Below are positions 18,273 to 27,570 of a stretch of 64,000 bases of DNA, in pieces (the stretch's first letter is position 1; each line of letters opens with the position of its first letter). The notes under the pieces are model-generated. The model made no database searches. It was given only the letters and a program-made list of their open reading frames with translations, and was not told where the DNA came from. A program made the translations under genes and the position numbers. The stretch lies in the NCBI GenBank assembly GCA_001790515.1, contig MGCS01000013.1:62001-126000 (forward strand), in the 5' to 3' direction. The stretch is from Candidatus Saccharibacteria bacterium RIFCSPHIGHO2_12_FULL_44_22 (GTDB taxonomy: Bacteria > Patescibacteriota > Saccharimonadia > Saccharimonadales > Saccharimonadaceae).

Positions 18273-18281
18273 ATTATATCA
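18273..18281 (-). promoter_or_regulatory. Extended -10 of the lipoprotein gene
   Basis: Minus-strand TGA-TATAAT (TATAAT at 18273-18278), leaving a leader of about 50 nt with an SD. Confidence 0.6.
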
Positions 18282-18328
18282 TAAATACTAATATTAATCA
18301 ATCTTTTACATGACGGTCGTATCTGTAC

Positions 18329-18334
18329 TATAAT
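18329..18334 (+). promoter_or_regulatory. -10 box of the gatCAB operon
   Basis: TATAAT, 6 nt before the gatC ATG; no SD. Confidence 0.65.
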
Positions 18335-18340
18335 AATCCT

Positions 18341-18631
18341 ATGACACAAATTTCTCGTGATGATGTGCAACATCTGGCACAGTTAAGTAGCTTGCAGCTA
18401 GCAGATGACGAAACCGATAGTTTGCAAACAGATATTGAAAACATTTTAGGCTACGTCGAACAATTGTCGCAGCTAGACACGTCAGGTATCGAACCAACTT
18501 ATCAAGTCACTGGACTTACGAATGTGTGGCGTGATGATAGCGTGATTGACTATGGTGTTACTCGTGAAACATTACTCGCACTAGCACCAGAAAAAACAAC
18601 TGATTCTGTAAAAGTTCCAAAGGTATTATAA
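18341..18631 (+). CDS. gatC: Asp/Glu-tRNA amidotransferase subunit C
   Basis: 96 residues, the small subunit that stabilises GatA-GatB. The family pattern is clear: an N-terminal helix (ISRDDVQHLAQLSSLQLADDE), then ILGYVEQLSQLDTSGIEPTYQV and the C-terminal RDDSV block. The complex transamidates misacylated Glu-tRNA(Gln) or Asp-tRNA(Asn). First gene of the operon gatC-gatA-unknown-gatB. Confidence 0.92.
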   Translation: MTQISRDDVQHLAQLSSLQLADDETDSLQTDIENILGYVEQLSQLDTSGIEPTYQVTGLTNVWRDDSVIDYGVTRETLLALAPEKTTDSVKVPKVL

Positions 18632-18633
18632 CT

Positions 18634-20004
18634 ATGGTAAAGATTTCTGATTATAACGATATATCTGCCGTCGAAGCGGTGCAGCAAGCACTCGATAAAG
18701 TAGCGGCGAGTGAATCCTATCACGCGCTACTGTCACTCACTAAAGAACGTGCGCTCGAACGAGCCGCCGCAGTTGATGCAGGCGAGATCACGGGTAAACT
18801 AGCTGGTGTTCCATTTGTTGTCAAAGATAATTTCTTAGCATTCGGTGCGCCGACGACCGCTGCCAGTAAGATTCTCGAAAACTTCCAGGCGCCATTACAG
18901 GCAACGGCAGTCGAACGACTGGAAGCTGAAGGTGCGATCTGTATAGGCAAGGCAAACCTTGACGCGTTCGCGCATGGTGGAAGTACTGAAAACTCGGCGT
19001 ATGGTGTAACAAAGAACGCCATCGATCAAACGCGCGTTGCTGGTGGTAGCAGTGGTGGATCAGCTGTCGTGACGGCACTTGACATTGTGCCATTTGCACT
19101 AGGGACGGATACTGGCGGATCGATCCGTCAGCCAGCTAGTTTTAATGGCGTCGTGGGTGTCAAGCCGACCTACGGGACTGTCAGTCGATATGGTGTTGTC
19201 GCTATGGCTAGTAGTACAGATACTATTGGCACGTTTGCGACCACTGCGGACGATGCATCGCTAGTGATGGCTATTATGGCTGGCAAAGACGAGCGTGATA
19301 TGACGACGCTGCCTGACTTCTTTGGCGCGGAAGTGTTAAAACCTGCGCAAAAAATTGGGATCATTCGTGAATTTATGTCGGACGATGTCGACGAGGAAGT
19401 CCGTGATAGGGTTATTGAATACGCGGAAAAGCTAAAGACTGCGGGTCATATCGTCGAAGAAGTGAACCTGCCGATGATTAAATATGGTGTGGGCATGTAC
19501 TATATTATCGTCCCTGCGGAAATTAGTAGTAACTTGGCTCGCTATGACGGTATTCGTTATGGTGTTCGCGCTCAGAACGTACAGACATTGGCGGAATTGT
19601 ATGGCCGTTCGCGCGACGAAGGGTTCGTCACTGAAAACAAACGACGAATCATGATCGGTAGCTATGTGTTATCGAGCGGTTATTTTGATGCCTATTATCA
19701 GCAGGCGCAAAAAGCCCGCACACTACTGATTAATGAGTTTAACGCATTGTTTGAAACCTATGATGCACTGATCGGCCCAGTCAGTCCAACTCCAGCATTC
19801 AGAATAGGTGAAAATGCCGAAGATCCAGTAAAAATGTATCTAGCAGACATCATGACAGTATCGGCTAGTCTGGCGGGCGTTCCTGCAATCAGTGTTCCGG
19901 CGGGTACGACAAGTGATGGATTGCCTGTCGGTGTGCAAATAATTGGCCAACAAAAATCAGATGCACAGTTATTGGCGCTGGCTAGCTCACAGGAGGAAAA
20001 CTAA
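18634..20004 (+). CDS. gatA: Asp/Glu-tRNA amidotransferase subunit A
   Basis: 456 residues, amidase-signature enzyme that releases ammonia from glutamine for transamidation. The Ser-cisSer-Lys triad is present: Lys64 (VVKDN), Ser139 (GGSSGGS) and nucleophile Ser163 (GTDTGGSIRQPA). Slightly shorter than many GatA (about 480). Its last base overlaps the ATG of the membrane HEPN-like gene, showing tight coupling. Confidence 0.96.
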   Translation: MVKISDYNDISAVEAVQQALDKVAASESYHALLSLTKERALERAAAVDAGEITGKLAGVPFVVKDNFLAFGAPTTAASKILENFQAPLQATAVERLEAEGAICIGKANLDAFAHGGSTENSAYGVTKNAIDQTRVAGGSSGGSAVVTALDIVPFALGTDTGGSIRQPASFNGVVGVKPTYGTVSRYGVVAMASSTDTIGTFATTADDASLVMAIMAGKDERDMTTLPDFFGAEVLKPAQKIGIIREFMSDDVDEEVRDRVIEYAEKLKTAGHIVEEVNLPMIKYGVGMYYIIVPAEISSNLARYDGIRYGVRAQNVQTLAELYGRSRDEGFVTENKRRIMIGSYVLSSGYFDAYYQQAQKARTLLINEFNALFETYDALIGPVSPTPAFRIGENAEDPVKMYLADIMTVSASLAGVPAISVPAGTTSDGLPVGVQIIGQQKSDAQLLALASSQEEN

Positions 20005-20420
20005 TGGACGGAACAATTATTCTATTATTCGCAGCAGTACTGATTGTCGGCGTGTTGCTGTTTGCAGCAATTACACTGACCAAAAAAGGCGGATCGCTTG
20101 ATGTTGATAAATACCGTTCACGTTGGTTAACGATTGAACAGTCTGTGCAAAAAGATAACGAACCAAGCTATCATTTGGCGATTATGAATGCAGACAAATT
20201 GCTTGACCAGGCGCTTCGTGACCATGGAACGAAAGGGCAAACGATGGGTGATCGAATGAAATTTGCAAAAGAACGCTGGAGTGATCGAAATGGTGTCTGG
20301 ACGGCGCACAAGCTCCGCAATCGAATCGCGCACGAAACAGATGTGCGTGTTAGCTACGGTGAAACGCGATCGGCACTGGGCGGATTCAAACAGGCATTAA
20401 AAGATTTGGGAGCGATTTAA
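20004..20420 (+). CDS. Membrane-anchored HEPN-like protein inside the gat operon
   Basis: 138 residues: an N-terminal TM helix (about 4-25), then a helical cytoplasmic domain. The stretch NADKLLDQALRDHG followed by W-T-A-H-K-L-RNRIAH places Arg105-Asn106-x3-His110, the RNxxxH motif that defines HEPN ribonuclease-type domains. Known HEPN proteins often cleave RNA or act in toxin and defence systems; others are inactive. Its location between gatA and gatB (1-nt overlap with gatA, 1-nt gap to gatB) ties it to tRNA(Gln/Asn) charging. Activity is an inference. Confidence 0.6.
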   Translation: MDGTIILLFAAVLIVGVLLFAAITLTKKGGSLDVDKYRSRWLTIEQSVQKDNEPSYHLAIMNADKLLDQALRDHGTKGQTMGDRMKFAKERWSDRNGVWTAHKLRNRIAHETDVRVSYGETRSALGGFKQALKDLGAI

Positions 20421-20421
20421 T

Positions 20422-21867
20422 ATGGCATCCGCTGAAACTCTCGCAAAGTATGAAATGACAATTGGTATAGAATGTCACGTGCAACTTGCGACTGCAACGA
20501 AATTATTTAGTGGTGCCGATAATGACGCTCGCGACAAATCACCGAACAGTGTTGTTAGTCCGATTGATTTTGGTCTCCCTGGCATGCTCCCCGTTCTTAA
20601 TCGGCACGCTGTCAATCTAGCTATCAAGGCCGGTAAGGCACTGAATGCACCGATTGCACGAATTTCACGTTTTGACCGCAAGCATTATTTTTATCCAGAC
20701 CTCCCCAAAGGCTACCAGACAACTCAGATGTATCATCCGATTATCGAAGCTGGCTATATTGACGCACCGCTTGAAGATGGTAGTTCTGTTCGCGTGCGGA
20801 TTCATCACGCACATATGGAAGAAGATGCCGGTAAATTAACGCACTTTGGTGATCATAGCTTGGTCGACCTCAACCGTGCTGGCACTCCACTGATAGAGAT
20901 TGTCAGCGAACCAGATATCCATTCGGCGGAGGCAGCCAAAGCATACGCATCTGAACTCCATAAACTTATGACATACGCGGGTGTAACGCACGGCGATCTG
21001 TATCATGGGAATATGCGTTTTGATGTTAACTTGTCGGTCGCATTAAAAGGTGCGACGGAGCTCGGCACACGAGCAGAAGTAAAGAACCTTAATTCGTTTC
21101 GAAGTGTCGAAAAGGCAGCAGAATACGAGTTCAATCGTCAGATTGATCGATTAGAATCTGGTGAGACGATCGTTCAAGAAACTCGTGGCTGGGATGAAGC
21201 GGCACAAAAAACAAATAGTCAGCGTAGTAAAGAAGACGCACAGGATTATCGCTACATGCCGGATGCCGATATTCCACCTATCGTACTAACGGATGAAGAG
21301 GTTGAGCGAATTCAATCCGAAGTGCCAATCTTACCACCTGAATACCGATCACGATGGGCTGGCCTTGGCATCGATAAATCTGTTACCGATTCACTCCTTG
21401 CGAATCAACTGTACGCAAAAACGATCACGACTATCCAGCAAAAAGCTGGCGATACGACGGCAAAGCGGATCGCGCATTGGTTTTCGAGTGCGCTTGGCGG
21501 TGAAGATGCGCCAAAAGTTGATGAAAGTATGCTTCGTGACGATGATCTGATTGCGCTTGCTGCAATGGTTGACGGTAATGAACTAAGTAGTACGGCAGCA
21601 AAAGAAATCTTTGTCGATGTCTTGTCGTCGTCTGATTCGCCGCGAGCGATCGCCGAACGAAAGAATATGCTGCAAGTAAGCGACGAGGGTGCAATTGCTG
21701 CTATTGTGGATGAAGTATTGGCAGATCCGGCGAGCGCAAAGGCTGTTGCTGACATAAAGGCCGGTAACGACAAAGTGATTGGATTTTTGGTCGGACAGAT
21801 CATGAAGAAATCACAAGGAAAAGCCAATCCAGCACTGGCACAAAAACTTATCCGTGAACGACTATAG
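20422..21867 (+). CDS. gatB: Asp/Glu-tRNA amidotransferase subunit B
   Basis: 481 residues, the kinase/tRNA-binding subunit that activates the misacylated Glu/Asp. The N-terminal IGIECHVQL, GLPGMLPVLN, RKHYFYPDLPKGYQ and DLNRAGTPLIEIVSEPD blocks are the GatB signature. A C-terminal YqeY-like tail domain (from about 330) ends in IGFLVGQIMKKSQGKANP. No glutaminyl-tRNA synthetase is seen in the window, consistent with use of the indirect route. Confidence 0.97.
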   Translation: MASAETLAKYEMTIGIECHVQLATATKLFSGADNDARDKSPNSVVSPIDFGLPGMLPVLNRHAVNLAIKAGKALNAPIARISRFDRKHYFYPDLPKGYQTTQMYHPIIEAGYIDAPLEDGSSVRVRIHHAHMEEDAGKLTHFGDHSLVDLNRAGTPLIEIVSEPDIHSAEAAKAYASELHKLMTYAGVTHGDLYHGNMRFDVNLSVALKGATELGTRAEVKNLNSFRSVEKAAEYEFNRQIDRLESGETIVQETRGWDEAAQKTNSQRSKEDAQDYRYMPDADIPPIVLTDEEVERIQSEVPILPPEYRSRWAGLGIDKSVTDSLLANQLYAKTITTIQQKAGDTTAKRIAHWFSSALGGEDAPKVDESMLRDDDLIALAAMVDGNELSSTAAKEIFVDVLSSSDSPRAIAERKNMLQVSDEGAIAAIVDEVLADPASAKAVADIKAGNDKVIGFLVGQIMKKSQGKANPALAQKLIRERL

Positions 21868-21917
21868 TAGTGTTTGCGGAAGCGTGAGATAAATTACAGC
21901 ACTGATTGACGACTGTA

Positions 21918-21926
21918 TGATATAAA
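21918..21926 (+). promoter_or_regulatory. Extended -10 of galU
   Basis: TGA-TATAAA (TATAAA 21921-21926); leader of about 33 nt ending in an AGGAG SD. Confidence 0.45.
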
Positions 21927-21965
21927 TGCAGACGGATCACTAACAACTTACATTCAGGAGACGCA

Positions 21966-22841
21966 ATGAAACGACCGACAAAAGCTATTATCTGTGCAGC
22001 TGGGCTGGGAACAAGGTTCTTGCCGCAAACAAAAGCAATGCCCAAAGAAATGCTTCCGATCATTGATAGACCAGTCATTCAATTAATCGTCGAAGAAGCA
22101 GTCGCTGCTGGCGTGACCGAAATTATCATTGTGACAGGTAGCACAAAGCGCTCTATCGAAGATCATTTCGATCGTAGTGACGAACTAGAAGCGGAACTGC
22201 GTGAAAAAGGTAAACACGACAAAGCTGATCAAATCAAGGCGATTGCTGAGATGGCAAACTTTGTGTATCTTCGTCAAAAAGGTTCTCCAAAAGGTAATGC
22301 GCGACCAGTGCTCAACGCGCAGCATCTGATTGATGATGACGAACCGTTCTTTGTCTTCTTTGCCGATGATTTCTTTCGAAGTAAAGTGCCACGTGCTAAA
22401 CAGCTGCTTGAAACATATGAAGCGACTGGCAAGTCAGTGATTTCACTCATAGAAGTGGATCGAAAAGACGCCAGTAAATACGGTATGGCTGCAATCGATC
22501 AAAAACTTGACGACCGTACATTCCAACTAACGGAACTAATCGAAAAGCCTGGTGAAGAAAATACTCCTAGTAACTTGGCGTCAGTTGGTGGCTACTTGTT
22601 GACGCCCGATATTCTGCCGATTATTGCCCAAGAAAAAGTCGATAAAAATGGCGAAATTACACTGGCAGATAGCATCAACGAACTTGCACATATCGATAAG
22701 GTATACGGTAAATTTATCGAAGGTATATGGCACGATACAGGCGACCAACTAAAGTACCTAAAGGCTGTCGTTGACGTAGCACTAGAAAGCGATGAATACG
22801 GCCAAGCGTTTGCAGAATATTTGCAACATCGTTTGAAGTAG
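21966..22841 (+). CDS. galU: UTP-glucose-1-phosphate uridylyltransferase
   Basis: Makes UDP-glucose from glucose-1-P and UTP for surface glycans. The nucleotide-binding GLGTRFLPQTKAMPKEMLPI motif at 13-32 is complete, followed by VEEAV, the GSPKGNARPV loop and FADDFF. Length 291 residues, typical. SD AGGAG lies 7 nt upstream. Monocistronic. Confidence 0.95.
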   Translation: MKRPTKAIICAAGLGTRFLPQTKAMPKEMLPIIDRPVIQLIVEEAVAAGVTEIIIVTGSTKRSIEDHFDRSDELEAELREKGKHDKADQIKAIAEMANFVYLRQKGSPKGNARPVLNAQHLIDDDEPFFVFFADDFFRSKVPRAKQLLETYEATGKSVISLIEVDRKDASKYGMAAIDQKLDDRTFQLTELIEKPGEENTPSNLASVGGYLLTPDILPIIAQEKVDKNGEITLADSINELAHIDKVYGKFIEGIWHDTGDQLKYLKAVVDVALESDEYGQAFAEYLQHRLK

Positions 22842-22855
22842 TACGTAACCGTTCG

Positions 22856-22864
22856 TGATATACT
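22856..22864 (+). promoter_or_regulatory. Extended -10 of the three-gene small envelope operon
   Basis: TGA-TATACT (TATACT 22859-22864), about 34 nt before the ATG; AAGGAA lies 10 nt upstream of the start. Confidence 0.55.
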
Positions 22865-22898
22865 GAATAAAACGCACATAACATAAGGAATATTCGTC

Positions 22899-23150
22899 AT
22901 GGATTGGGCACAAGTACTCGTCATTATACTCTCTGTATTTTTAGCAATATTTTTACTACTTGGTATCATACTTGCAATACTATTAATCCGTGTGACGCAG
23001 CAAATTAAGGCAGTGACGGCATCTGCGCAGCGAACCGCGGATGGAATCGAAGGGATTGTTGCGAACATCACTAAATTTTCGTCACCAGGGTTTGTTATGA
23101 AACTAGTGACAAATCAGGCAAAAAAACTAAGAAAACACAAGGAGAAATAA
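22899..23150 (+). CDS. Small single-TM protein
   Basis: 83 residues: one long N-terminal TM helix (about 5-32), then an amphipathic helical tail ending in basic residues. The layout resembles DUF948-like general-stress membrane proteins that are often encoded beside YtxH genes; the match is too weak to name. It is separated by one base from the YtxH-like gene, and the three genes 22899-23751 form one unit. Confidence 0.6.
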   Translation: MDWAQVLVIILSVFLAIFLLLGIILAILLIRVTQQIKAVTASAQRTADGIEGIVANITKFSSPGFVMKLVTNQAKKLRKHKEK

Positions 23151-23151
23151 C

Positions 23152-23439
23152 ATGTCAAAAAAATTCGCAATCGGAGCAATTATCGGTGCAGTCGCAGGCA
23201 TTGTCGCAGGTGTACTAACAGCGCCAAAGAGTGGTAAAGAAACACGGGCTGATCTAAAGGCAAAAGCGCAAGAATTAAAAGACAAAGCAGACGATCAAGC
23301 AGAATCAGCTAAGGCGCATGTTGCTAAAACGGCCGAAGAGCTGAAATCGACCGCGGAAGAGTACAAGATGCGTGGCGAAAAAGCTGTAAATACAGCAATT
23401 GATGACGCAAAGCGTAGCCTTGGCCGCAACGGAAAATAG
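23152..23439 (+). CDS. YtxH-domain protein
   Basis: 95 residues. The N-terminus is a glycine-zipper TM helix (IGAIIGAVAGIVAGVLTAPKSG) ending in the YtxH signature APKSGKETR. A long lysine- and alanine-rich helix follows, predicted to be a coiled coil. YtxH proteins are membrane-associated and linked to stress. SD AAGGAG precedes the ATG. Its stop is directly followed by the ATG of the next gene. Confidence 0.8.
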   Translation: MSKKFAIGAIIGAVAGIVAGVLTAPKSGKETRADLKAKAQELKDKADDQAESAKAHVAKTAEELKSTAEEYKMRGEKAVNTAIDDAKRSLGRNGK

Positions 23440-23751
23440 ATGACCAGTAGAAAGCCCGATGAAAAACAAACACACCCAAAGCCGCTAGCAAAGCGTGTTG
23501 CTCGAAATGAGAGTATGGGCGCTCGACGAACGGTTATTGAAGAGCTTTTTAACGATTTATACAATGACCGGCGCAACATCTACTTGATGAATTTCATTAG
23601 GGGGATATTTTTTGGTCTGGGTAGTGCACTTGGTGGTACGCTTGTTATTGCACTGATTGTTTGGGCGCTAAGTATATTCGTAGGGTTACCCGGAATTGGC
23701 GATGCCTTTCAACAGGTTCAAGATACGATTTCTTCAGAAGAAGAACGATAG
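23440..23751 (+). CDS. DUF5665-like single-TM protein
   Basis: 103 residues. A basic cytoplasmic N-terminus leads to LFNDLYNDRRNIYLMNFIRG and a TM helix (about 50-78). I recognise this as the DUF5665 pattern; function unknown. Third gene of the small-envelope-protein operon, translated directly after the YtxH gene. Confidence 0.7.
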   Translation: MTSRKPDEKQTHPKPLAKRVARNESMGARRTVIEELFNDLYNDRRNIYLMNFIRGIFFGLGSALGGTLVIALIVWALSIFVGLPGIGDAFQQVQDTISSEEER

Positions 23752-23796
23752 AAACCCGGGTATTGTCTAAATGACTATGTCTATAGCAGCTATAGT

Positions 23797-23805
23797 TGCT
23801 ATAAT
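23797..23805 (+). promoter_or_regulatory. Extended -10 of dnaE
   Basis: TGC-TATAAT, ending 9 nt before the dnaE ATG; no SD. Confidence 0.65.
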
Positions 23806-23814
23806 AAAGATAGT

Positions 23815-26800
23815 ATGGAGGTAGAAACGCTTAGTCCGCAGGCAACTGCGACCACATTAAAACCGTCTGATTATGTGCACTTGCATAATCATACGCATCA
23901 TAGTCTGCTTGACGGTTTGACAAAGATCCCCGATCTGGTTGGGGCTATTAAAGATATGGGCATGGAAGCGGTCGCTATGACCGATCATGGAACGATGTCA
24001 GGTGCGATTGATTTTTATAAAGCTGGTCGCGATGCTGGAATCAAACCAATTATCGGTATGGAGGCGTATGTTGCTGCTCGCTCTCGCCATGATAGAGATC
24101 CATCAAAAGACAAGCCACGCTATCATTTAATCCTTCTTGCGATGAACGAAACGGGCTATAAGAACCTTATGAAGTTATCGACGATAGCTAACCTGGAGGG
24201 TATTTACTACAAGCCTCGTATCGATCACGAACTGCTCGAGGAATTAAACGAAGGAATTATCGCCTTGTCGGCCTGTGCTAGTGGCGAAGTAGGCGAGGCA
24301 TTAAAGAATGATGACTATGAGCGTGCTCGCGATACCGCCGCATGGTATAAATCAATTTTTGGTGATCGCTATTATTTAGAACTTCAAGACCACGGTCATC
24401 CTGACTGTCCAGCGAAATGGGATGTGCAGGTCAAGATTAACCAAGGACTTGATAAAATCGCTGCCGAGCTTGATATTCCCTGTGTTGTCACAAGTGACGG
24501 ACATTATCTGACTCATGATGATCAAGATGCGCATGAAATACTCCTTTGTGTTGGAACGGGATCGTTTCTTGCTGACGAAAAACGCATGAGTTTGAAGGAT
24601 TTTGAACTGCACGTGACAGATCCGATGGATATTATTAACCGCTGGCATGCAACCAACCCCGAAGCCGTCGCGAATACAAAACGTATTGCCGACCGATGTA
24701 ATGTCGAGATTGAACTCGGTGGAATATTGATCCCAAAATTCCCTGTACCGGATGGCGAAACAGAAAAATCATTCCTGGATACGCTCGTGTATCAAGGAAT
24801 GGCTATGCGATATGCTGATGTCGAGCCTGAAAAGGCAAAAACGTTGAGTGTTAAAGACATAAAACCATTACTTAGCGACGAACAGACTGATCGTCTCGAG
24901 ATGGAATTGGGTGTACTCGACAAGATGGGCTATAATGGCTACTTCTTGATCGTTCAAGATTTTATCAACTGGGGTAAAGACCAAGGTATTATTTTTGGTC
25001 CCGGTCGCGGGTCGGCGGCTGGATCAATTATCGCGTACTCACTCAAGATTACCGATCTTGATCCACTAAAATATGGGTTGCTGTTTGAGCGATTTCTTAA
25101 CCCCGATCGTATATCAATGCCTGATATTGACGTGGACATTCAAGATACTCGTCGCGACGAAGTGATTCAGTACTGTTCTGACAAATACGGTGCCGATCAT
25201 GTGTCGAACATCGTGACATTTGGTAAAATGGCTGCTCGCGCTGCCGTGCGCGACGTTGCGCGTGTTTTGCAGGTACCATATGCCGAAGCAGACCGCCTGT
25301 CAAAGATGATTCCACCACCAGCACAAGGTCGTCATATTCCACTGAAAAAATCAATTGTCGAAGATGCTGATTTGAAGAAAGAATACGATACAAACCCAAC
25401 GGCGAAGACTGTTTTTGACTTCGCTGTTCGCCTAGAGGGCACAATTCGCTCACACGGTGTCCATGCTTGCGGTGTGGTAATTGCCCCAGACAATCTGGTT
25501 AATTTCTTACCACTCGAAATGGCGCAAAAGGGCGTCGTGTCAACTCAGTTTCCGATGGGTGAAGTCGAAGAACTAGGTTTGCTAAAGATGGATTTCCTTG
25601 GTCTTTCTAACCTGACTATTATTAACAATGCGCTTCGTATTATTAAAAAAGTCTATAAGACAGACATCGATCTTACGAAGTTACCGCTGGACGACGTAAA
25701 AACCTATGAATTATTTCAGCGTGGTGATACGACGGGTGTGTTCCAGCTTGAGTCTGCTGGCATGAAACGCTATTTACGTGATCTCAAGCCGACAGTATTC
25801 GAAGATATTATTGCAATGGTCGCGCTTTATCGTCCTGGACCTATGCAGTTTATTGATAGTTTTATCAAACGAAAACACGGCCAAGAAGAAATCAAGTATC
25901 TTCATCCGGGCATGGAGCCATCATTATCGGGTACATACGGTATTCTTGTCTATCAAGAGCAGTTCATGCAGATATCCAAAGAATGGTGTGGGTTCACGGG
26001 CGGCCAAGCGGACACGCTTCGTAAAGCAGTAGGTAAGAAAAAGATTGATCTCATGCGTAAGGTCAAGGTGGACTTTGTTGAAGGAGCGATCAAAACAAGT
26101 GGTGCCAAAAAAGAGACTGCAGAGTTGTTCTGGGATCAGCTCGAAGAGTTTGCAAATTACTGTTTCAACAAATCTCATGCCGCTTGCTATGGTCTGATAT
26201 CGTACTGGACGGCATATCTGAAAGCGCATTTTCCCGATGCGTTTATGGCGGCGCTTATGACGAGTGACCAAGACGACATTGATCGCCTTGCAATCGAAAT
26301 CAACGAATGCAAGCACATGGGTATTAATGTACTAAACCCTGACATTAATGAATCATTCGTCGAATTTGCAGTGGTACCTGGTGAAAGTACTATTCGATTT
26401 GGCATGGCCGCAATCAAGGGTGTGGGTGTCGGTGCCGTCGAAGAAGTGTTGCGAGCGCGTGGCGATGGAAAGTTTGCTAGTATCGAAGATTTTGCCAAGC
26501 GAGTCAGTGTTGGCAAATTTAATAAAAAAGCATGGGACTCGCTCATCAAATCTGGTGGGTTTGATAGCCTAGGTGATCGATCTGATCTGCTTTACAATCT
26601 TGAAACCGTACAAGCATTTGCGAGCAAGCTGCAAAAAGAAGCGCTTAGCGGGCAAACCGATTTATTTGGTGGTATGAGCAACATGGCAGAGATTAACCCG
26701 ACCGTGACGCTTCAGCCAGCGCCTGCCAGGCATACTGATAAAGAACGATTAACATGGGAACGAGAACTGATGGGGTTGTACATCAGCGCTCATCCACTTG

Positions 26801-27558
26801 ATAATTATGATGCTTATTTCGAAGAACAAACGATTCCATTGGCACACGTCACTCCTGATGCAGACGGCAAGAAAGCGACGATTGGCGGCTTAGTCAGCAC
26901 GGTTCGTACTATTGTGACAAAGAGCGGAACAAAGATGGCCTTCGTCGGTATCGAAGACAAAACGGGCGAAGCGGAGGTGATCATATTCCCGAATTTGTAT
27001 GAGCAGATTGGCGCGAAACTGATTCAGGATGCAGTTGTTCGTGTCGGCGGTAAGATCAGTGCGAGGGATCGAGACGGCAATCTTGGGAGCGACGCAAAGA
27101 TGATCGCCGATGAGGTGAATGTCGTGACAGACAAGGAATTACAAGAATATGAATCAACTGGTCGCAAAATGGAAGCACCGCGCATGAGTAGTAAGGTGAA
27201 AGCTGAGCGCCGGGCTGCCTATAAAGCAACCAAATCTGGTGAACCCATGCCATCTGTTAGTGCGCCGGTCAGCACGATGCCGAGTGACAAGCCAAAGCCG
27301 CCAGCGCCTCCACGCCCAGTCATGGACATACCACCTGTCAAAAAGCTTTTCGTCCATATCAAAGATCCAGACGATCACACTGCGCTATTGTCGCTCAAAC
27401 AAGCCTGTAGCGGGTTTCCTGGACGAATAGATATTGTGTTAGTGCTGGGAGCGAACAAAAAATCTGCAATTCGTTTGCCGTTCCAAGTAGATGGATCCGA
27501 CACGCTTGTAGGCGAGCTAGTGAAACTGCTCGGCGAAGATTGCGTCGTAATGAAATAA
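23815..27558 (+). CDS. dnaE: DNA polymerase III subunit alpha
   Basis: 1247-residue replicative polymerase. The N-terminal PHP domain is complete (HLHNHTHHSLLDG, AMTDHGTMSG), so metal-dependent proofreading by the PHP domain is possible. Palm residues include PDIDVDI (about 435-441). The finger and beta-binding regions follow, then an OB-fold (ATIGGLVSTVRTIVTKSGTKM, from about 1020). A C-terminal extension of about 150 residues contains a Pro/Lys-rich linker and a final globular piece (VKKLFVHIKD... to the end) found in many DnaE. No tetracysteine insertion, so it is DnaE, not PolC. Confidence 0.97.
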   Translation: MEVETLSPQATATTLKPSDYVHLHNHTHHSLLDGLTKIPDLVGAIKDMGMEAVAMTDHGTMSGAIDFYKAGRDAGIKPIIGMEAYVAARSRHDRDPSKDKPRYHLILLAMNETGYKNLMKLSTIANLEGIYYKPRIDHELLEELNEGIIALSACASGEVGEALKNDDYERARDTAAWYKSIFGDRYYLELQDHGHPDCPAKWDVQVKINQGLDKIAAELDIPCVVTSDGHYLTHDDQDAHEILLCVGTGSFLADEKRMSLKDFELHVTDPMDIINRWHATNPEAVANTKRIADRCNVEIELGGILIPKFPVPDGETEKSFLDTLVYQGMAMRYADVEPEKAKTLSVKDIKPLLSDEQTDRLEMELGVLDKMGYNGYFLIVQDFINWGKDQGIIFGPGRGSAAGSIIAYSLKITDLDPLKYGLLFERFLNPDRISMPDIDVDIQDTRRDEVIQYCSDKYGADHVSNIVTFGKMAARAAVRDVARVLQVPYAEADRLSKMIPPPAQGRHIPLKKSIVEDADLKKEYDTNPTAKTVFDFAVRLEGTIRSHGVHACGVVIAPDNLVNFLPLEMAQKGVVSTQFPMGEVEELGLLKMDFLGLSNLTIINNALRIIKKVYKTDIDLTKLPLDDVKTYELFQRGDTTGVFQLESAGMKRYLRDLKPTVFEDIIAMVALYRPGPMQFIDSFIKRKHGQEEIKYLHPGMEPSLSGTYGILVYQEQFMQISKEWCGFTGGQADTLRKAVGKKKIDLMRKVKVDFVEGAIKTSGAKKETAELFWDQLEEFANYCFNKSHAACYGLISYWTAYLKAHFPDAFMAALMTSDQDDIDRLAIEINECKHMGINVLNPDINESFVEFAVVPGESTIRFGMAAIKGVGVGAVEEVLRARGDGKFASIEDFAKRVSVGKFNKKAWDSLIKSGGFDSLGDRSDLLYNLETVQAFASKLQKEALSGQTDLFGGMSNMAEINPTVTLQPAPARHTDKERLTWERELMGLYISAHPLDNYDAYFEEQTIPLAHVTPDADGKKATIGGLVSTVRTIVTKSGTKMAFVGIEDKTGEAEVIIFPNLYEQIGAKLIQDAVVRVGGKISARDRDGNLGSDAKMIADEVNVVTDKELQEYESTGRKMEAPRMSSKVKAERRAAYKATKSGEPMPSVSAPVSTMPSDKPKPPAPPRPVMDIPPVKKLFVHIKDPDDHTALLSLKQACSGFPGRIDIVLVLGANKKSAIRLPFQVDGSDTLVGELVKLLGEDCVVMK

Positions 27559-27570
27559 AGGAGATATTCT

